NCBI RefSeq assembly: GCF_000092045.1
Contig: NC_007761.1
Span: 2,173,001 to 2,237,000, forward strand
DNA: 64,000 nt
Reading direction: 5' to 3'
Source: Rhizobium etli CFN 42
GTDB taxonomy: Bacteria; Pseudomonadota; Alphaproteobacteria; Rhizobiales; Rhizobiaceae
The notes below the pieces were generated by a model. The model was not told the DNA's origin and ran no database searches. It saw only the letters and a program-made list of their open reading frames with translations. This document shows positions 26,326 to 36,460 of this stretch, piece by piece. A program made the translations under genes and the position numbers. The first letter of the stretch is position 1, and every line of letters starts with the position of its first letter.

Positions 26326-26979
26326 ATGATGTTCAAGTCTGAAAAGAAAATGCGGGCAGCACTGTCCGTTCTGGCAGTGATGTTCGGCGCCGCTTCGGCT
26401 CCGGTCTCCTCCTTCGCCCAGGATGCGGCGGCGCAGGGCCCAGCCCAAGGCGTCGGCTCGCCCAAGCTCGGCTGGTACAAGACCTGCAGCAAGCAGGAAG
26501 ATAACGACGTTTGCGTCGTCCAGAACCTCATCCTCGCCAATGGCGGCCAGCTCGTCACGGCCGTCGGCCTGATCTCGGTTACCGGCAAGATCAACCGCAA
26601 GCTCCTGCAGGTTTCGGTCCAGAGCGCGCGTCTTATCCCGCCTGGCATCAGCATGCAGATCGACGGCGGCAAGGGCCAGAAGCTCGATTATGTCGTCTGC
26701 CTGCCGGACAAGTGCACGGCTGAAGTTCCGTTGACCGACGCGATGATCGCAAGCCTCAAGAAGGGCAGCGACGTGGTCTTCACCTCGATCAACTTTCGCC
26801 GCGCTCCGAACCCGATCAAGATCTCGCTCGAAGGCTTCACCGGCGCTTACGACGGCGAACCGGTTTCTGAATCCAAGCTCGCGGACACCCAGCGCAGCCT
26901 GCAAGAAAGCATGCAGAAGAAGGCCGAGGAAACTCGCAAGAAGCTGGAAGACGCCCAGAAGGCAGCCAAGGCGCAGTGA
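26326..26979 (+). CDS. Invasion-associated locus B (IalB)-like secreted protein
   Basis: A 217-residue exported protein with an N-terminal signal peptide ending near SSFAQ (about residue 27) and an IalB domain with the usual cysteine spacing: KTCSKQEDNDVCVVQN (about 49-64) and a later VVCLPDKCTAEVPL. The C-terminus is a charged, probably helical tail (QKKAEETRKKLEDAQKAAK). IalB was named for erythrocyte invasion in Bartonella, but the family is common in free-living rhizobia and its role here is unknown. The ATG at 26326 follows CAGGAG; a second ATG directly follows. A strong terminator lies 22 bases after the stop. Confidence 0.85.
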   Translation: MMFKSEKKMRAALSVLAVMFGAASAPVSSFAQDAAAQGPAQGVGSPKLGWYKTCSKQEDNDVCVVQNLILANGGQLVTAVGLISVTGKINRKLLQVSVQSARLIPPGISMQIDGGKGQKLDYVVCLPDKCTAEVPLTDAMIASLKKGSDVVFTSINFRRAPNPIKISLEGFTGAYDGEPVSESKLADTQRSLQESMQKKAEETRKKLEDAQKAAKAQ

Positions 26980-27000
26980 TCCTGCCGCCATATTGAATAG

Positions 27001-27028
27001 AAAAACCCGGCTTCAGGCCGGGTTTTTT
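27001..27028 (+). terminator. Rho-independent terminator of the IalB-like gene
   Basis: CCCGGC (27006-27011) pairs with GCCGGG (27017-27022), flanked by AAAAA and six T, so it can work in both directions. Confidence 0.9.
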
Positions 27029-27064
27029 GTTGATAGGCCTTTCTCTGGGTTGTCATGCCCCTAG

Positions 27065-27098
27065 CCCTCTCCCCGCTGGGCCGTTTACGGGGAAAGGG
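27065..27098. repeat. Rhizobial-type intergenic palindrome
   Basis: CCCTCTCCCC (27065-27074) faces GGGGAAAGGG (27089-27098) with one mismatch. The CTCTCCCC...GGGGA layout resembles the short palindromic elements scattered between genes in rhizobial genomes. Copy number cannot be seen here because only one copy is in the window. Confidence 0.45.
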
Positions 27099-27172
27099 GC
27101 TTCCCACCGAAAGGCAAAAGAGAAAGTGGCAGGCATTGTAAGCAGTTGAACCGGGCAAGCCGAATTTTGTGC

Positions 27173-27209
27173 CAAAAGAAAAGGCCTCGCTTGGGAGGGG
27201 CGAGGCCTT
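27173..27209 (-). terminator. Terminator of hspQ
   Basis: AAGGCCTCGC (27181-27190) pairs perfectly over 10 bases with GCGAGGCCTT (27200-27209). Read on the minus strand the stem is followed by TTCTTTT, 23 bases beyond the hspQ stop. Confidence 0.85.
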
Positions 27210-27231
27210 GTTCATTGATCGGCACGTCTGC

Positions 27232-27561
27232 CTAGTGGGCGAAGCTCATCTTGGGTTTGAACTGCCCTGACGGGGCCTGATCGAAAATCTGATAGATCTG
27301 AGGATTGCGAAGCGGAGTCCCGCTTTCGTCATTCACCAGGTTCTGCTCGGAGACATAGGCGACATATTCGCTTTCGTCATTCTCGGCGAGCAGATGGTAG
27401 AATGGCTGGTCCTTGCTGGGGCGCACCTCGGCGGGAATGGAATTCCACCACTCCTCCGTATTCGCGAACTCCGGATCCACGTCGAAGATGACGCCGCGAA
27501 ACGGGAATACCTTGTGCCGGACCACTTCGCCGATACTGAACTTTGCTATTCTTTCTTTCAT
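27232..27561 (-). CDS. hspQ: Heat shock protein HspQ (hemimethylated-DNA-binding YccV family)
   Basis: A 109-residue small protein of the HspQ family, which in enterobacteria is heat-induced and adjusts Lon protease specificity. Family sequence runs throughout: FSIGEVVRHKVFPFRGVIFDVDPEF, then QPFYHLLAENDESEYVAYVSEQNL. I chose the ATG at 27561, with AGGAAG about 9 bases upstream, over one at 27582. Two inverted repeats lie immediately upstream (27578-27624), and a strong terminator follows. It is downstream of glnA on the same strand but separated by 158 bases and a hairpin. Confidence 0.92.
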   Translation of the reverse strand: MKERIAKFSIGEVVRHKVFPFRGVIFDVDPEFANTEEWWNSIPAEVRPSKDQPFYHLLAENDESEYVAYVSEQNLVNDESGTPLRNPQIYQIFDQAPSGQFKPKMSFAH

Positions 27562-27577
27562 GGTACGACTTCCTTTC

Positions 27578-27624
27578 ATCACCGAATTTGGTGATTGGTG
27601 CCGTGCAAATCAAGAATTTTGCAC
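27578..27624 (-). promoter_or_regulatory. Two inverted repeats in the hspQ leader
   Basis: ATCACC-GAATTT-GGTGAT (27578-27595, 6-bp arms) lies 17 bases before the hspQ start. GTGCAAA (27603-27609) and TTTGCAC (27618-27624) form a second perfect 7-bp dyad around CTTGA. They could be an operator or leader hairpins affecting translation; I do not recognise a ROSE thermometer or a clear heat-shock sigma consensus. Confidence 0.4.
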
Positions 27625-27679
27625 AGACGCGTCACATGAACGTCATTTCCTCCTTCTGCCGTTCATGACCGGGGGAGGT

Positions 27680-27705
27680 GAAAGTCCCGGCGAACCGGGA
27701 CTTTC
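27680..27705 (-). terminator. Terminator of glnA
   Basis: GAAAGTCCCGG (27680-27690) pairs over 11 bases with CCGGGACTTTC (27695-27705) around a CGAA tetraloop, starting 15 bases beyond the glnA stop. The stem itself ends in paired A/T, and no long T-run follows. Confidence 0.75.
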
Positions 27706-27719
27706 CGTTATGAGGCCAA

Positions 27720-29129
27720 TCAGGCCGAATAATACATGTCGTATTCGACGGGATGCGGCGTCATTTCGAAACGCATCACCTCTGCCATTTTCAGCTCGAT
27801 GAAGGCATCGATCTGATCGTCGTCGAAGACGCCGCCTGCTGTCAGGAACTTGCGGTCCTTGTCGAGGCTTTCGAGCGCTTCGCGCAGGCTGCCGCAGACG
27901 GTCGGGATCTTCTTCAGTTCCTTCGGCGGCAGATCGTAGAGATCCTTGTCCATGGCCTTGCCGGGATGGATCTTGTTCTTGATGCCGTCGAGGCCGGCCA
28001 TCAGCATGGCGGCGAAGGCGAGATAGGGGTTGGCGGTCGGATCCGGGAAGCGGACTTCGACGCGCTTGGCCTTCGGGTTGGAGCCGAACGGAATGCGGCA
28101 GGAAGCCGAGCGATTGCGGGCCGAATAGGCGAGCAGCACCGGCGCTTCATAACCCGGCACGAGACGCTTGTAGGAGTTAGTCGACGGATTGGTGAAGGCA
28201 TTGATTGCCTTGGCGTGCTTGATGATGCCGCCGATATAGTAGAGGCAGGTCTCGGAGAGGCCGGCATATTCGTCGCCGGCAAAAGTCGGCTTGCCGCCCT
28301 TCCAGATCGACTGGTGCACGTGCATGCCCGAACCGTTGTCGCCGAAGATTGGTTTCGGCATGAAGGTCGCGGTCTTGCCGTAGGCGTTGGCCACCTGGTG
28401 CACGACATATTTGTAGATCTGCATCTTGTCGGCGTTGCGCACCAGCGTGTCGAACTTGATGCCGAGTTCGTGCTGGGCGGCGGCGACTTCATGGTGATGC
28501 TTTTCGACGACGACGCCCATTTCCGAGAGCACCGTCAGCATTTCCGAACGCATATCCTGGGCGCTGTCGACCGGGGGAACCGGGAAATAGCCGCCCTTGA
28601 CGCGGGGGCGATGGCCGAGGTTGCCGGTTTCATAATCGGTGTCGTCGTTCGACGGCAGTTCGGTCGAATCCAGCTTGAAGCCGGTATTGTAGGGATCGGC
28701 CTTGTACTTGACGTCGTCGAAGACGAAGAATTCGGCTTCCGGGCCGACGAAGATCGTGTCGCCGATGCCGGAGGCCTTGAGATAGGCTTCGGCCTTCTTG
28801 GCGGTGCCGCGCGGATCGCGGTTATAGGCCTCGCCGGAGACCGGATCGAGGATGTCGCAGACGATGACCATGGTCGACTGGGCGAAGAATGGATCCATAT
28901 GCACCGTTTCGGTATCGGGCATCAGCACCATGTCGGACTCGTTGATGGCCTTCCAGCCGCCGATCGAGGAGCCGTCGAACATCACGCCGTCGGCGAACAT
29001 GTCTTCGTCGACGACGGCAACGTCCATCGTCACATGCTGCAACTTGCCCTTCGGATCGGTGAAACGCAGATCGACGAACTTGACGTCGTTTTCCTGGATC
29101 TGCTTCAGAATTTCGCTTGCGGTCGCCAT
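27720..29129 (-). CDS. glnA: Glutamine synthetase I
   Basis: A 469-residue dodecameric type I glutamine synthetase, making glutamine from glutamate, ammonia and ATP. It has the [10 protein letters not shown] start of the active-site region, the EAEFFVF and [10 protein letters not shown] metal/ATP segments and NRSASCRIP. The adenylylation tyrosine is Y398, in LYDLPPKE, matching Y397 of E. coli, so regulation by GlnE and PII is expected. The ATG at 29129 follows GGAGGAAGG. It lies 78 bases downstream of glnB and is probably read from the sigma-54 promoter ahead of glnB. Confidence 0.97.
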   Translation of the reverse strand: MATASEILKQIQENDVKFVDLRFTDPKGKLQHVTMDVAVVDEDMFADGVMFDGSSIGGWKAINESDMVLMPDTETVHMDPFFAQSTMVIVCDILDPVSGEAYNRDPRGTAKKAEAYLKASGIGDTIFVGPEAEFFVFDDVKYKADPYNTGFKLDSTELPSNDDTDYETGNLGHRPRVKGGYFPVPPVDSAQDMRSEMLTVLSEMGVVVEKHHHEVAAAQHELGIKFDTLVRNADKMQIYKYVVHQVANAYGKTATFMPKPIFGDNGSGMHVHQSIWKGGKPTFAGDEYAGLSETCLYYIGGIIKHAKAINAFTNPSTNSYKRLVPGYEAPVLLAYSARNRSASCRIPFGSNPKAKRVEVRFPDPTANPYLAFAAMLMAGLDGIKNKIHPGKAMDKDLYDLPPKELKKIPTVCGSLREALESLDKDRKFLTAGGVFDDDQIDAFIELKMAEVMRFEMTPHPVEYDMYYSA

Positions 29130-29207
29130 TAAATACCTTCCTCCAATTTGCAATGACAATAGGTGGGCGCGGTGACGGTATCGGACTTTGCGCAGTAGGC
29201 AAAGTGG

Positions 29208-29651
<444 letters not shown>

Positions 29652-29889
29652 TCAATTTTGTCGAAACCGGCGCGTCTGCGGGCAATTTAATGTCGATTTG
29701 GTGAAGCGAGAGGTGGAAAAACATCGCCATCGAAGAAAAATTGGCCGAAAACTGAAAAAGTCAGGTTTCCCTGCGATTGCAAAAGCAGGTTGTGAGTTGA
29801 TTAAAAGATAAGCAAATGCACAAATTTGGGTCTCTTGCGTATCTCTCCAGACGGTTGTTTTTTGTGCGTTTTTTGAATTGAATAGGCTG

Positions 29890-31362
29890 ATGAGCAAACA
29901 TCTCTCCGACCTTCTGGTGACGCCTGCCGAAATGAGCGCCATCGATGCGGCCGCGGCTGCCACCGGAATCGATTCCTTCGGCCTGATGGAAAGGGCAGGG
30001 GCGGCCGCTGCGGCTGCCACGCTCAGGCTTCATCCCGGGGCGCTGCGTTTCGTCGTGCTCTGCGGCCCCGGCAACAACGGCGGCGACGCCTATGTCGCCG
30101 CAAGGCATCTGTTGGAGAGCGGAGCGACCGTGGCGCTTTTTCATCTCGGCGATCCTGCAAAGCTGAAAGGCGATGCCGCCCGCGCTCGGGCCGGCTGCGC
30201 ATTGCAGGGGCAAGAGCTCGGCCTCTATCGGCCGGGAGCCGGCGACGTCGTCATCGATGGTCTGTTCGGAGCAGGGCTCGGGCGCGCGGTGCCGGCCGGC
30301 GTGGCTGCCTTGACCAAGCGTGTCGCCGAGGCCGGTATCGCGGTTCTCGCCATCGATCTGCCCTCCGGCGTCGATGGCCGCACCGGCAAGGTACTGGGTG
30401 CTGCCTTCCGGGCTCGCAACACCATCACCTTCATGACGCGCAAGCCCGGCCATCTTCTGATGCCGGGCAGAGAACTTTGCGGTGAGTTGGAGGTCTTCGA
30501 CATCGGCATTCCCGCCCGGATTATCCGGGCCGAGGCGGGCGGCGCCATCGCCGAGAACACACCTGACGCCTGGAAGGCCGTGCTGCCGGCCGAGCAGCTG
30601 GAAACCCACAAATACAGGCGCGGTCATCTGGTCGTTTTCTCAGGCGAGGCCGACAAGACGGGGGCTGCGCGAATGTCGGCGGCCTCCGGCCTGAAGGCCG
30701 GCGCCGGCCTGGTAACGATCGCCGCCCCCGACGCAGCGATGGCCGCCAATGCCGCTCATCTCACAGCCGTCATGCTGCATGCGATCGACGATGCCGCCGA
30801 ACTTGAAGACTGGCTGTCGGACACCCGGCTGCAGACCTTTGTCCTCGGCCCGGGTTTCGGTATCGACGCCAGGGCGCGCGCCTATGTCACTGCCCTTGCC
30901 GATCGCCGGCTGGTGCTCGACGCCGACGGCATTTCCTCGTTCAAGGACGATCCGCAACAGCTTTTCGATCTTTTCCGAGGCGAGCCGCGCCTGGTGCTGA
31001 CCCCACATGAGGGCGAGTTTTCGCGGCTGTTTCCCGATATCGGCGGCGACGATGCGCTGGGCAAGGTCGACAAGGCGCTGGCGGCCGCCCGCCGAGCCAA
31101 TGCCGCGATCGTCTATAAGGGCGCCGACACCGTCATCGCATCGCCGGACGGCCGCGCGCTGATCAACACCAATGCGCCGGCCTGGCTTGCGACCGCCGGT
31201 TCAGGCGATGTGCTCGCCGGAATCATCGGCGGATTACTCGCCCAGGGTCTGCCCGCCTTCGAGGCGGCAGCCGCCGGCGTCTGGCTGCATGGAGAGGCCG
31301 CCCGCCGCGCCGGCAAAGGGCTGACGGCCGAAGATCTCGCAGTGGCGGTACTGCCGTTGTAA
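29890..31362 (+). CDS. nnr: Bifunctional NAD(P)H-hydrate epimerase / ADP-dependent dehydratase
   Basis: A 490-residue metabolite-repair enzyme that restores damaged NAD(P)H hydrates. The N-terminal YjeF_N epimerase domain (about 1-215) has GPGNNGGDAYVAARHL near residue 60. The C-terminal ribokinase-like dehydratase domain (about 225-490) has LTPHEGEFSRLFPD and the ATAGSGDVLAGIIGG signature near the end. The ATG at 29890 is used; a TTG at 29878 is in frame but has no better ribosome site. It diverges from glnB. Confidence 0.95.
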   Translation: MSKHLSDLLVTPAEMSAIDAAAAATGIDSFGLMERAGAAAAAATLRLHPGALRFVVLCGPGNNGGDAYVAARHLLESGATVALFHLGDPAKLKGDAARARAGCALQGQELGLYRPGAGDVVIDGLFGAGLGRAVPAGVAALTKRVAEAGIAVLAIDLPSGVDGRTGKVLGAAFRARNTITFMTRKPGHLLMPGRELCGELEVFDIGIPARIIRAEAGGAIAENTPDAWKAVLPAEQLETHKYRRGHLVVFSGEADKTGAARMSAASGLKAGAGLVTIAAPDAAMAANAAHLTAVMLHAIDDAAELEDWLSDTRLQTFVLGPGFGIDARARAYVTALADRRLVLDADGISSFKDDPQQLFDLFRGEPRLVLTPHEGEFSRLFPDIGGDDALGKVDKALAAARRANAAIVYKGADTVIASPDGRALINTNAPAWLATAGSGDVLAGIIGGLLAQGLPAFEAAAAGVWLHGEAARRAGKGLTAEDLAVAVLPL

Positions 31363-31367
31363 CTCAC

Positions 31368-32174
31368 TTATTTCGTCAGCAAGTTCTGCAGGGCGATCGC
31401 CCCATGCGGCGCATTCACCTTGCCCTCATGGATCATGAAGGCGAAGACGTCGCGCGGCTCGACCTTGACCTTGCGCTCTTTATCGATCAGCGGCAGATCG
31501 TCGGGTACCTTGCCTTCCGCCCAGGTCTCGAGCCGCTCGGCCCAGGCCTTCAACTCCTTGTCGGGATAGCAGGTCGCAATGTCGTCCGATCCTTTCTGCA
31601 GCCGGGCATAGACGAAATCGGCCGTGATGTCGGCAATCATCGGATATTCGAAGTGTTCGGCGCAAACCGGCGCCACGCCGTATTTGGCAAGGAGCGCGAC
31701 GAATTCCGGCACCTTGAAGGAAACATGCCGGACCTCGACCACGTGGCGAAGCGCCAGCCCGTCCTGTTTTGCCGGCAACAGCTTCAGGAAGGCCTCGAAA
31801 TCTTCCGGATCGAACTTCTTCGTCGGCGCGAACTGCCAGAGCAGCGGCCCGAGATGATCGCCAAGCTCGCTGATGCCGGATGACAGGAAACGCTCCATCG
31901 ATTCCCCGGCTTCGGCAAGCACTCGGCGGTTGGTGACGAACCGGGTCGCCTTCAGCGAAAAGATGAAACCCTCCGGCACATCGGCTGCCCATTTGGCAAA
32001 GACCGCCGGCTTCTGGGTGCTGTAATAGGTGCCATTGACCTCGATGACCTTCAGCTGGCGGCTGGCATAATGCAGTTCGTCCTTCTGTTTGAGATCATCG
32101 GGAAAGAAATGCCCGCGCCAGGGTTCGAAGGTCCAGCCACCGATGCCGGTGCGGATAGTGCCGGATTTCGTCAT
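31368..32174 (-). CDS. DUF72-family protein (YecE-like TIM barrel)
   Basis: A 268-residue cytosolic protein of the DUF72/YecE family, with a TIM-barrel fold and unknown activity. It shows the family's GTIRTGIGGWTFEPWRG opening, the VNGTYYSTQ strand, FSLKATRFVTN, and a late EVRHVSF segment. GGGAGAA precedes the ATG. It ends five bases from nnr on the opposite strand. It lies downstream of the uvrA-GNAT pair on the minus strand, 24 bases after the GNAT stop, and could be part of that transcript. Confidence 0.85.
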   Translation of the reverse strand: MTKSGTIRTGIGGWTFEPWRGHFFPDDLKQKDELHYASRQLKVIEVNGTYYSTQKPAVFAKWAADVPEGFIFSLKATRFVTNRRVLAEAGESMERFLSSGISELGDHLGPLLWQFAPTKKFDPEDFEAFLKLLPAKQDGLALRHVVEVRHVSFKVPEFVALLAKYGVAPVCAEHFEYPMIADITADFVYARLQKGSDDIATCYPDKELKAWAERLETWAEGKVPDDLPLIDKERKVKVEPRDVFAFMIHEGKVNAPHGAIALQNLLTK

Positions 32175-32198
32175 GTCGTTCTCCCCTTTGGCAGCCGC

Positions 32199-32660
32199 TC
32201 AGGCCGCAACAATCTCTTTCGCCATGTCGACGAGCGTCCATCCTGGCCGATACGGATTTGGCCGGCGACCCGTTTCCTGAAATCCGAAGGCGCGATAAAG
32301 CGCTATATTCCGTTCCATCCGGGCATTCGTATAGAGCCGGATCTCCGGCCGCGCCCATTCGCGTGCCTTGCCCTCAAGCCATTCGAGCATCGCCAGACCG
32401 TGTCCTGCACGCTGAAAGGCCGGCGAGACCGCGATGCTGAAGAGCATGAGGTGATCCGAATGCCGTTCGACGACCATGAGGCCGGCGATTTGGCCGTCGA
32501 TGTCACGCAGCCACACCTCGCCGCGTTCGATCCGTGGCGTGTAGTCTTCCGTCACCGGGATCGGTGGCGAGCCCAAGAGTTCGGTATAGGGGCGATAGGC
32601 GGCTGCCGTCAGCATCGTGACCGTTTGGAGATCATCGGGCGACGCCAGCCTCATTGTCAT
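32199..32660 (-). CDS. GNAT-family N-acetyltransferase
   Basis: A 153-residue single-domain acetyltransferase. It has the acetyl-CoA-binding beta-strand and loop ([23 protein letters not shown], about 73-95; the usual Q/RxxGxG/A appears as QRAGHG) and the C-terminal [15 protein letters not shown] motif. Its ATG overlaps the uvrA stop (ATGA), so it is translated with uvrA, which is unusual company for such an enzyme. The substrate is unknown. Confidence 0.85.
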   Translation of the reverse strand: MTMRLASPDDLQTVTMLTAAAYRPYTELLGSPPIPVTEDYTPRIERGEVWLRDIDGQIAGLMVVERHSDHLMLFSIAVSPAFQRAGHGLAMLEWLEGKAREWARPEIRLYTNARMERNIALYRAFGFQETGRRPNPYRPGWTLVDMAKEIVAA

Positions 32661-35578
32661 TCCGCCGCAGCCGCCCTTTTGGCTGGTCGCCGTTCCAGCA
32701 ATTCCTTCAGAAACTGTCCGGTATAGGACCGCTTCTCCTTGACGATAGCCTCAGGCGTGCCGGTTGCGACGATCTCGCCGCCGCCATCGCCGCCCTCGGG
32801 GCCGAAGTCGAGCACCCAGTCGGCCGTCTTGATGACTTCGAGATTGTGCTCGATCACCACAACCGAATTGCCTTGGTTGACCAGTTCGTGCAGCATTTCG
32901 AGCAGCTTGGCGACGTCGTGGAAATGCAGGCCGGTCGTCGGCTCGTCGAGAATATAAAGAGTGCGTCCGGTCGAGCGTTTCGACAGTTCCTTGGCAAGCT
33001 TGACGCGCTGCGCCTCGCCGCCCGAAAGCGTGTTGGCCTGCTGGCCGACCTTGATGTAACCGAGGCCAACATCCTTCAGCGATTGCAGCTTGTCGCGCAC
33101 GGCGGGTACTGCCGCAAAGAAGTCGACGCCTTCCTCCACCGTCATGTCGAGCACGTCGGCGATCGACTTCTGCTTGAAGGTGACGTCGAGCGTCTCCCTG
33201 TTATAGCGCTTGCCATGGCAGACGTCGCAGGTGACGTAGACGTCGGGCAGGAAGTGCATCTCGATCTTGATGACGCCGTCGCCCTGGCAGGCCTCGCAGC
33301 GTCCGCCCTTGACGTTGAAGGAGAAGCGGCCCGGCTGATAGCCGCGCGCCTTGGCTTCCGGCAGGCCGGCGAACCAGTCGCGGATCGGCGTGAAGGCGCC
33401 GGTATAGGTCGCCGGGTTCGAGCGCGGCGTGCGGCCGATCGGCGACTGGTCGATGTCGATCACCTTGTCGATATGCTCGAAACCGTCGATGCGGTCGTGG
33501 TCGGCTGGAATTTCGCGCGCGCCCATGACACGGCGTGCCGCCGATTTGTACAGCGTCTCGATCAGGAAGGTGGACTTGCCGCCGCCTGAGACCCCCGTCA
33601 CCGCCGTAAAGACGCCGAGCGGGATCGAGGCCGTGACATTCTTCAGATTGTTGCCGCGCGCGCCGACGACCTTGATCTCGCGACCCTTCTTCGGCTTGCG
33701 GCGCTGGTCGGGAACCGGCACGCCGAGTTCGCCCGAGAGATATTTGCCGGTCAGCGACTTCGGATTGTCCATGATATCCTGCGGCGTGCCATGGGCGATG
33801 ACCTGGCCGCCATGGATGCCGGCCGCCGGGCCGATGTCGACGACGTCGTCGGCCGTCAGGATCGCGTCTTCGTCATGCTCGACGACGATGACCGTATTGC
33901 CGATATCGCGCAGGTGCTTCAGCGTGTCGAGCAGCCTGGCATTATCGCGCTGATGCAGTCCGATCGACGGCTCGTCGAGCACGTAGAGCACGCCCGTCAG
34001 CCCCGAGCCGATCTGCGAGGCAAGCCGGATGCGCTGGCTCTCGCCGCCCGACAGCGTGCCGGAATTGCGCGACAGGCTTAGATATTCCAGGCCGACATCG
34101 TTGAGGAAGCGCAGCCGGTCGCGGATTTCCTTGAGGATGCGCACGGCGATCTCATTCTGCTTGGCATTGAATATCGCCGGCAGCGCCTCGAACCAGTCGC
34201 GCGCGATGCGGATCGACATTTGGGTCACTTCGCCGATATGTAGCTTGTTGATCTTCACCGCCAGCGCTTCCGGCTTCAGGCGATAGCCGTTGCAGGCCGG
34301 GCAGGGCGCGGCCGACATGAAGCGCTCGATATCCTCGCGAGCCCAGGCGGAATCGGTTTCCTTCCAGCGGCGCTCGAGATTAGTGATGATGCCCTCGAAA
34401 TTCTTGTGCGTCGTATAGGAGCGGGCGCCGTCGGCGTAGTGGAACTCGATCTTGTCGTCGGTGCCGTTGAGGATGACGTCCTTGGCCTCGTCGGACAGGT
34501 CGTTCCAGCGGGTGCCGAGTTTGAAGCCGTAATGTTTGCCGAGCGCTTCCAGCGTCTGGTTGTAATAGGGCGAGGTCGACTTGGCCCAAGGCGCGATCGC
34601 CCCGTCTCGTAGCGTCCGCTCCGGTTCGGGCACGATCAGGTCGGGGTCGATCTTCTGCTGGGCGCCGAGCCCGTCGCAGGTCGGGCAGGCGCCGAAGGGA
34701 TTGTTGAAGGAGAAGAGCCTGGGTTCGATTTCCGGAATGGTGAAGCCCGAAACCGGGCAGGCGAATTTCTCCGAAAACAGCACGCGCTCATGCGTCTCGT
34801 TCAGCGACTTGTTGGCCGAACCGCCGGCCGAGGTCTCCTCCGGCGGCAGCGGCTTATCGGCGAATTCGGCGATCGCCAGCCCATCTGCGAGCTTGAGGCA
34901 GGTTTCCAGGCTGTCGGCGAGACGCGCCGACACATCCGGGCGCACAACGATGCGGTCGACCACGACGTCGATGTCGTGCTTGTATTTCTTGTCGAGAACA
35001 GGGGCCTCGGCGATCTCGTAGAACTGACCGTCGACCTTTACGCGCTGGAAGCCCTTCTTCATCAGCTCCGCCAGTTCCTTCTTGTATTCGCCCTTGCGGC
35101 CGCGCACGAGCGGCGCCAGAATATAAAGACGGGTGCCTTCGCCGAAAGCGAGAATGCGGTCCACCATCTGGCTGACGGTCTGGCTCTCGATCGGCAGGCC
35201 GGTCGCCGGCGAATAGGGAACGCCGACGCGGGCAAAGAGCAGGCGCATATAGTCGTAGATTTCGGTGACGGTGCCGACCGTCGAGCGCGGGTTGCGCGAG
35301 GTGGTCTTCTGCTCGATCGAAATGGCCGGCGACAACCCGTCGATCTGGTCGACATCGGGCTTCTGCATCATTTCGAGGAACTGCCGGGCATAGGCCGACA
35401 GGCTTTCGACATAGCGCCGCTGGCCCTCGGCATAGATGGTGTCGAAGGCGAGCGAGGACTTGCCCGAGCCTGAAAGCCCGGTCATGACGATCAGCTTGTT
35501 GCGCGGCAGATCGAGATCGATGCTCTTCAAATTGTGCTCGCGCGCGCCGCGGATGGAGATCGTCTTCAGTTCGCTCAT
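32657..35578 (-). CDS. uvrA: Excinuclease ABC subunit A
   Basis: A 973-residue damage-recognition ATPase of nucleotide excision repair, with two ABC cassettes. Walker [10 protein letters not shown] is at 34-42 and a second, GVSGGGKST, is near residue 655; [12 protein letters not shown] and [12 protein letters not shown] are the signatures. The C-terminal zinc module is complete (CEAC and CDVC). In the first zinc module, however, E. coli CxxC is CPVS here: C274 and S277, followed by C298 and C301. The gene diverges from ssb across a LexA box and is overlapped at its end by a GNAT gene. Confidence 0.97.
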   Translation of the reverse strand: MSELKTISIRGAREHNLKSIDLDLPRNKLIVMTGLSGSGKSSLAFDTIYAEGQRRYVESLSAYARQFLEMMQKPDVDQIDGLSPAISIEQKTTSRNPRSTVGTVTEIYDYMRLLFARVGVPYSPATGLPIESQTVSQMVDRILAFGEGTRLYILAPLVRGRKGEYKKELAELMKKGFQRVKVDGQFYEIAEAPVLDKKYKHDIDVVVDRIVVRPDVSARLADSLETCLKLADGLAIAEFADKPLPPEETSAGGSANKSLNETHERVLFSEKFACPVSGFTIPEIEPRLFSFNNPFGACPTCDGLGAQQKIDPDLIVPEPERTLRDGAIAPWAKSTSPYYNQTLEALGKHYGFKLGTRWNDLSDEAKDVILNGTDDKIEFHYADGARSYTTHKNFEGIITNLERRWKETDSAWAREDIERFMSAAPCPACNGYRLKPEALAVKINKLHIGEVTQMSIRIARDWFEALPAIFNAKQNEIAVRILKEIRDRLRFLNDVGLEYLSLSRNSGTLSGGESQRIRLASQIGSGLTGVLYVLDEPSIGLHQRDNARLLDTLKHLRDIGNTVIVVEHDEDAILTADDVVDIGPAAGIHGGQVIAHGTPQDIMDNPKSLTGKYLSGELGVPVPDQRRKPKKGREIKVVGARGNNLKNVTASIPLGVFTAVTGVSGGGKSTFLIETLYKSAARRVMGAREIPADHDRIDGFEHIDKVIDIDQSPIGRTPRSNPATYTGAFTPIRDWFAGLPEAKARGYQPGRFSFNVKGGRCEACQGDGVIKIEMHFLPDVYVTCDVCHGKRYNRETLDVTFKQKSIADVLDMTVEEGVDFFAAVPAVRDKLQSLKDVGLGYIKVGQQANTLSGGEAQRVKLAKELSKRSTGRTLYILDEPTTGLHFHDVAKLLEMLHELVNQGNSVVVIEHNLEVIKTADWVLDFGPEGGDGGGEIVATGTPEAIVKEKRSYTGQFLKELLERRPAKRAAAAE

Positions 35579-35677
35579 CGTCTCTGCTTTGGTTTTCTGG
35601 ATAACAGCCCTTATTTAGTGATGCCGACGGGCGAGTCGAGGCTGAATATCCTGGATGACTCAAGGTTTTCGATTCTG

Positions 35678-35717
35678 TTGACAGGATCATACGGATAAAC
35701 TAGAACAAATAAAGAAC
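35678..35717 (+). promoter_or_regulatory. LexA box overlapping the ssb promoter, shared with uvrA
   Basis: GAAC (35703-35706), seven bases, GAAC (35714-35717) is a perfect alphaproteobacterial SOS box (GAAC-N7-GAAC). TTGACA (35678-35683), 17 bases, TAGAAC (35701-35706) forms a sigma-70 promoter toward ssb whose -10 contains the first GAAC. On the minus strand TATGAT (complement of 35686-35691) can serve as the uvrA -10. LexA bound here would block both genes until DNA damage. Confidence 0.88.
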
Positions 35718-35862
35718 AAAATTCCTGATGGATGCATGCGGCTTTCGGATGGATAAACATGTGGATTAAATGCCGCCCATGCGCATCGGCGGTCCGTGAT
35801 GGTTTAAGGTGCGCCGATCGATTGAAACGCCGCCGGGCAGGGCGGCAGGCAGGGTGAGAAGC

Positions 35863-36378
35863 ATGGCTGGTAGCGTGAACAAGGTAATTCTGGTTGGAAA
35901 CGTGGGTGCAGACCCCGAAATCCGCCGCACTCAGGATGGCCGGCCGATCGCCAACCTCCGCATCGCGACCTCGGAGACCTGGCGCGACCGCAATTCAGGC
36001 GAACGCCGCGAAAAGACCGAATGGCACAATGTCGTCGTCTTCAATGAAGGCTTGTGCAAGGTCGTCGAGCAATATGTGAAAAAGGGCGCCAAGCTCTATG
36101 TCGAAGGCCAGCTGCAGACCCGCAAGTGGCAGGACCAGCAAGGGCAGGACCGTTACTCCACGGAAGTGGTGCTGCAGGGCTTTAATTCGACCCTGACCAT
36201 GCTCGACGGACGCGGCGACGGCGGCGGCGCAAGCTCCGGCTTCGGCGGCGGCCGCGGCAGTAGTGGTGGCGGCAACGATTACGGCGACGACTACGGCGCG
36301 CCGTCTTCGTCCTCATCGTCGAACCGCGGCGGCGGCGGCAACTTCTCGCGGGATCTCGACGACGATATCCCGTTCTGA
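35863..36378 (+). CDS. ssb: Single-stranded DNA-binding protein
   Basis: A 171-residue SSB. The OB-fold occupies about residues 1-110 ([16 protein letters not shown], then [10 protein letters not shown]). A low-complexity Gly/Ser-rich linker follows (about 120-160), and the acidic tip DLDDDIPF recruits repair and replication partners. The ATG at 35863 has GGTGAG upstream; an earlier in-frame ATG at 35809 was rejected because the conserved domain starts at MAGSVNK. It is controlled by the LexA box shared with uvrA and followed by a terminator. Confidence 0.97.
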   Translation: MAGSVNKVILVGNVGADPEIRRTQDGRPIANLRIATSETWRDRNSGERREKTEWHNVVVFNEGLCKVVEQYVKKGAKLYVEGQLQTRKWQDQQGQDRYSTEVVLQGFNSTLTMLDGRGDGGGASSGFGGGRGSSGGGNDYGDDYGAPSSSSSSNRGGGGNFSRDLDDDIPF

Positions 36379-36410
36379 TCGGCCGCCTATCCGGCTTGAA
36401 GAAGATCCGA

Positions 36411-36450
36411 GAGCATGATGCCTTTGGCGGCGTCATGCTCTTCTTGTTTT
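36411..36450 (+). terminator. Rho-independent terminator between ssb and marC-family gene
   Basis: GAGCATGATGCC (36411-36422) pairs with GGCGTCATGCTC (36429-36440), 12 pairs with one wobble, followed by TTCTTGTTTT. It lies between two convergent genes; GAAGAAGA before the stem allows some function on the other strand. Confidence 0.85.
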
Positions 36451-36460
36451 CTCACGCTGT

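Noticed and set aside
27753..29132. Plus-strand frame of 459 codons opposite glnA
   Set aside because: Antisense to glutamine synthetase, with no recognisable protein family.
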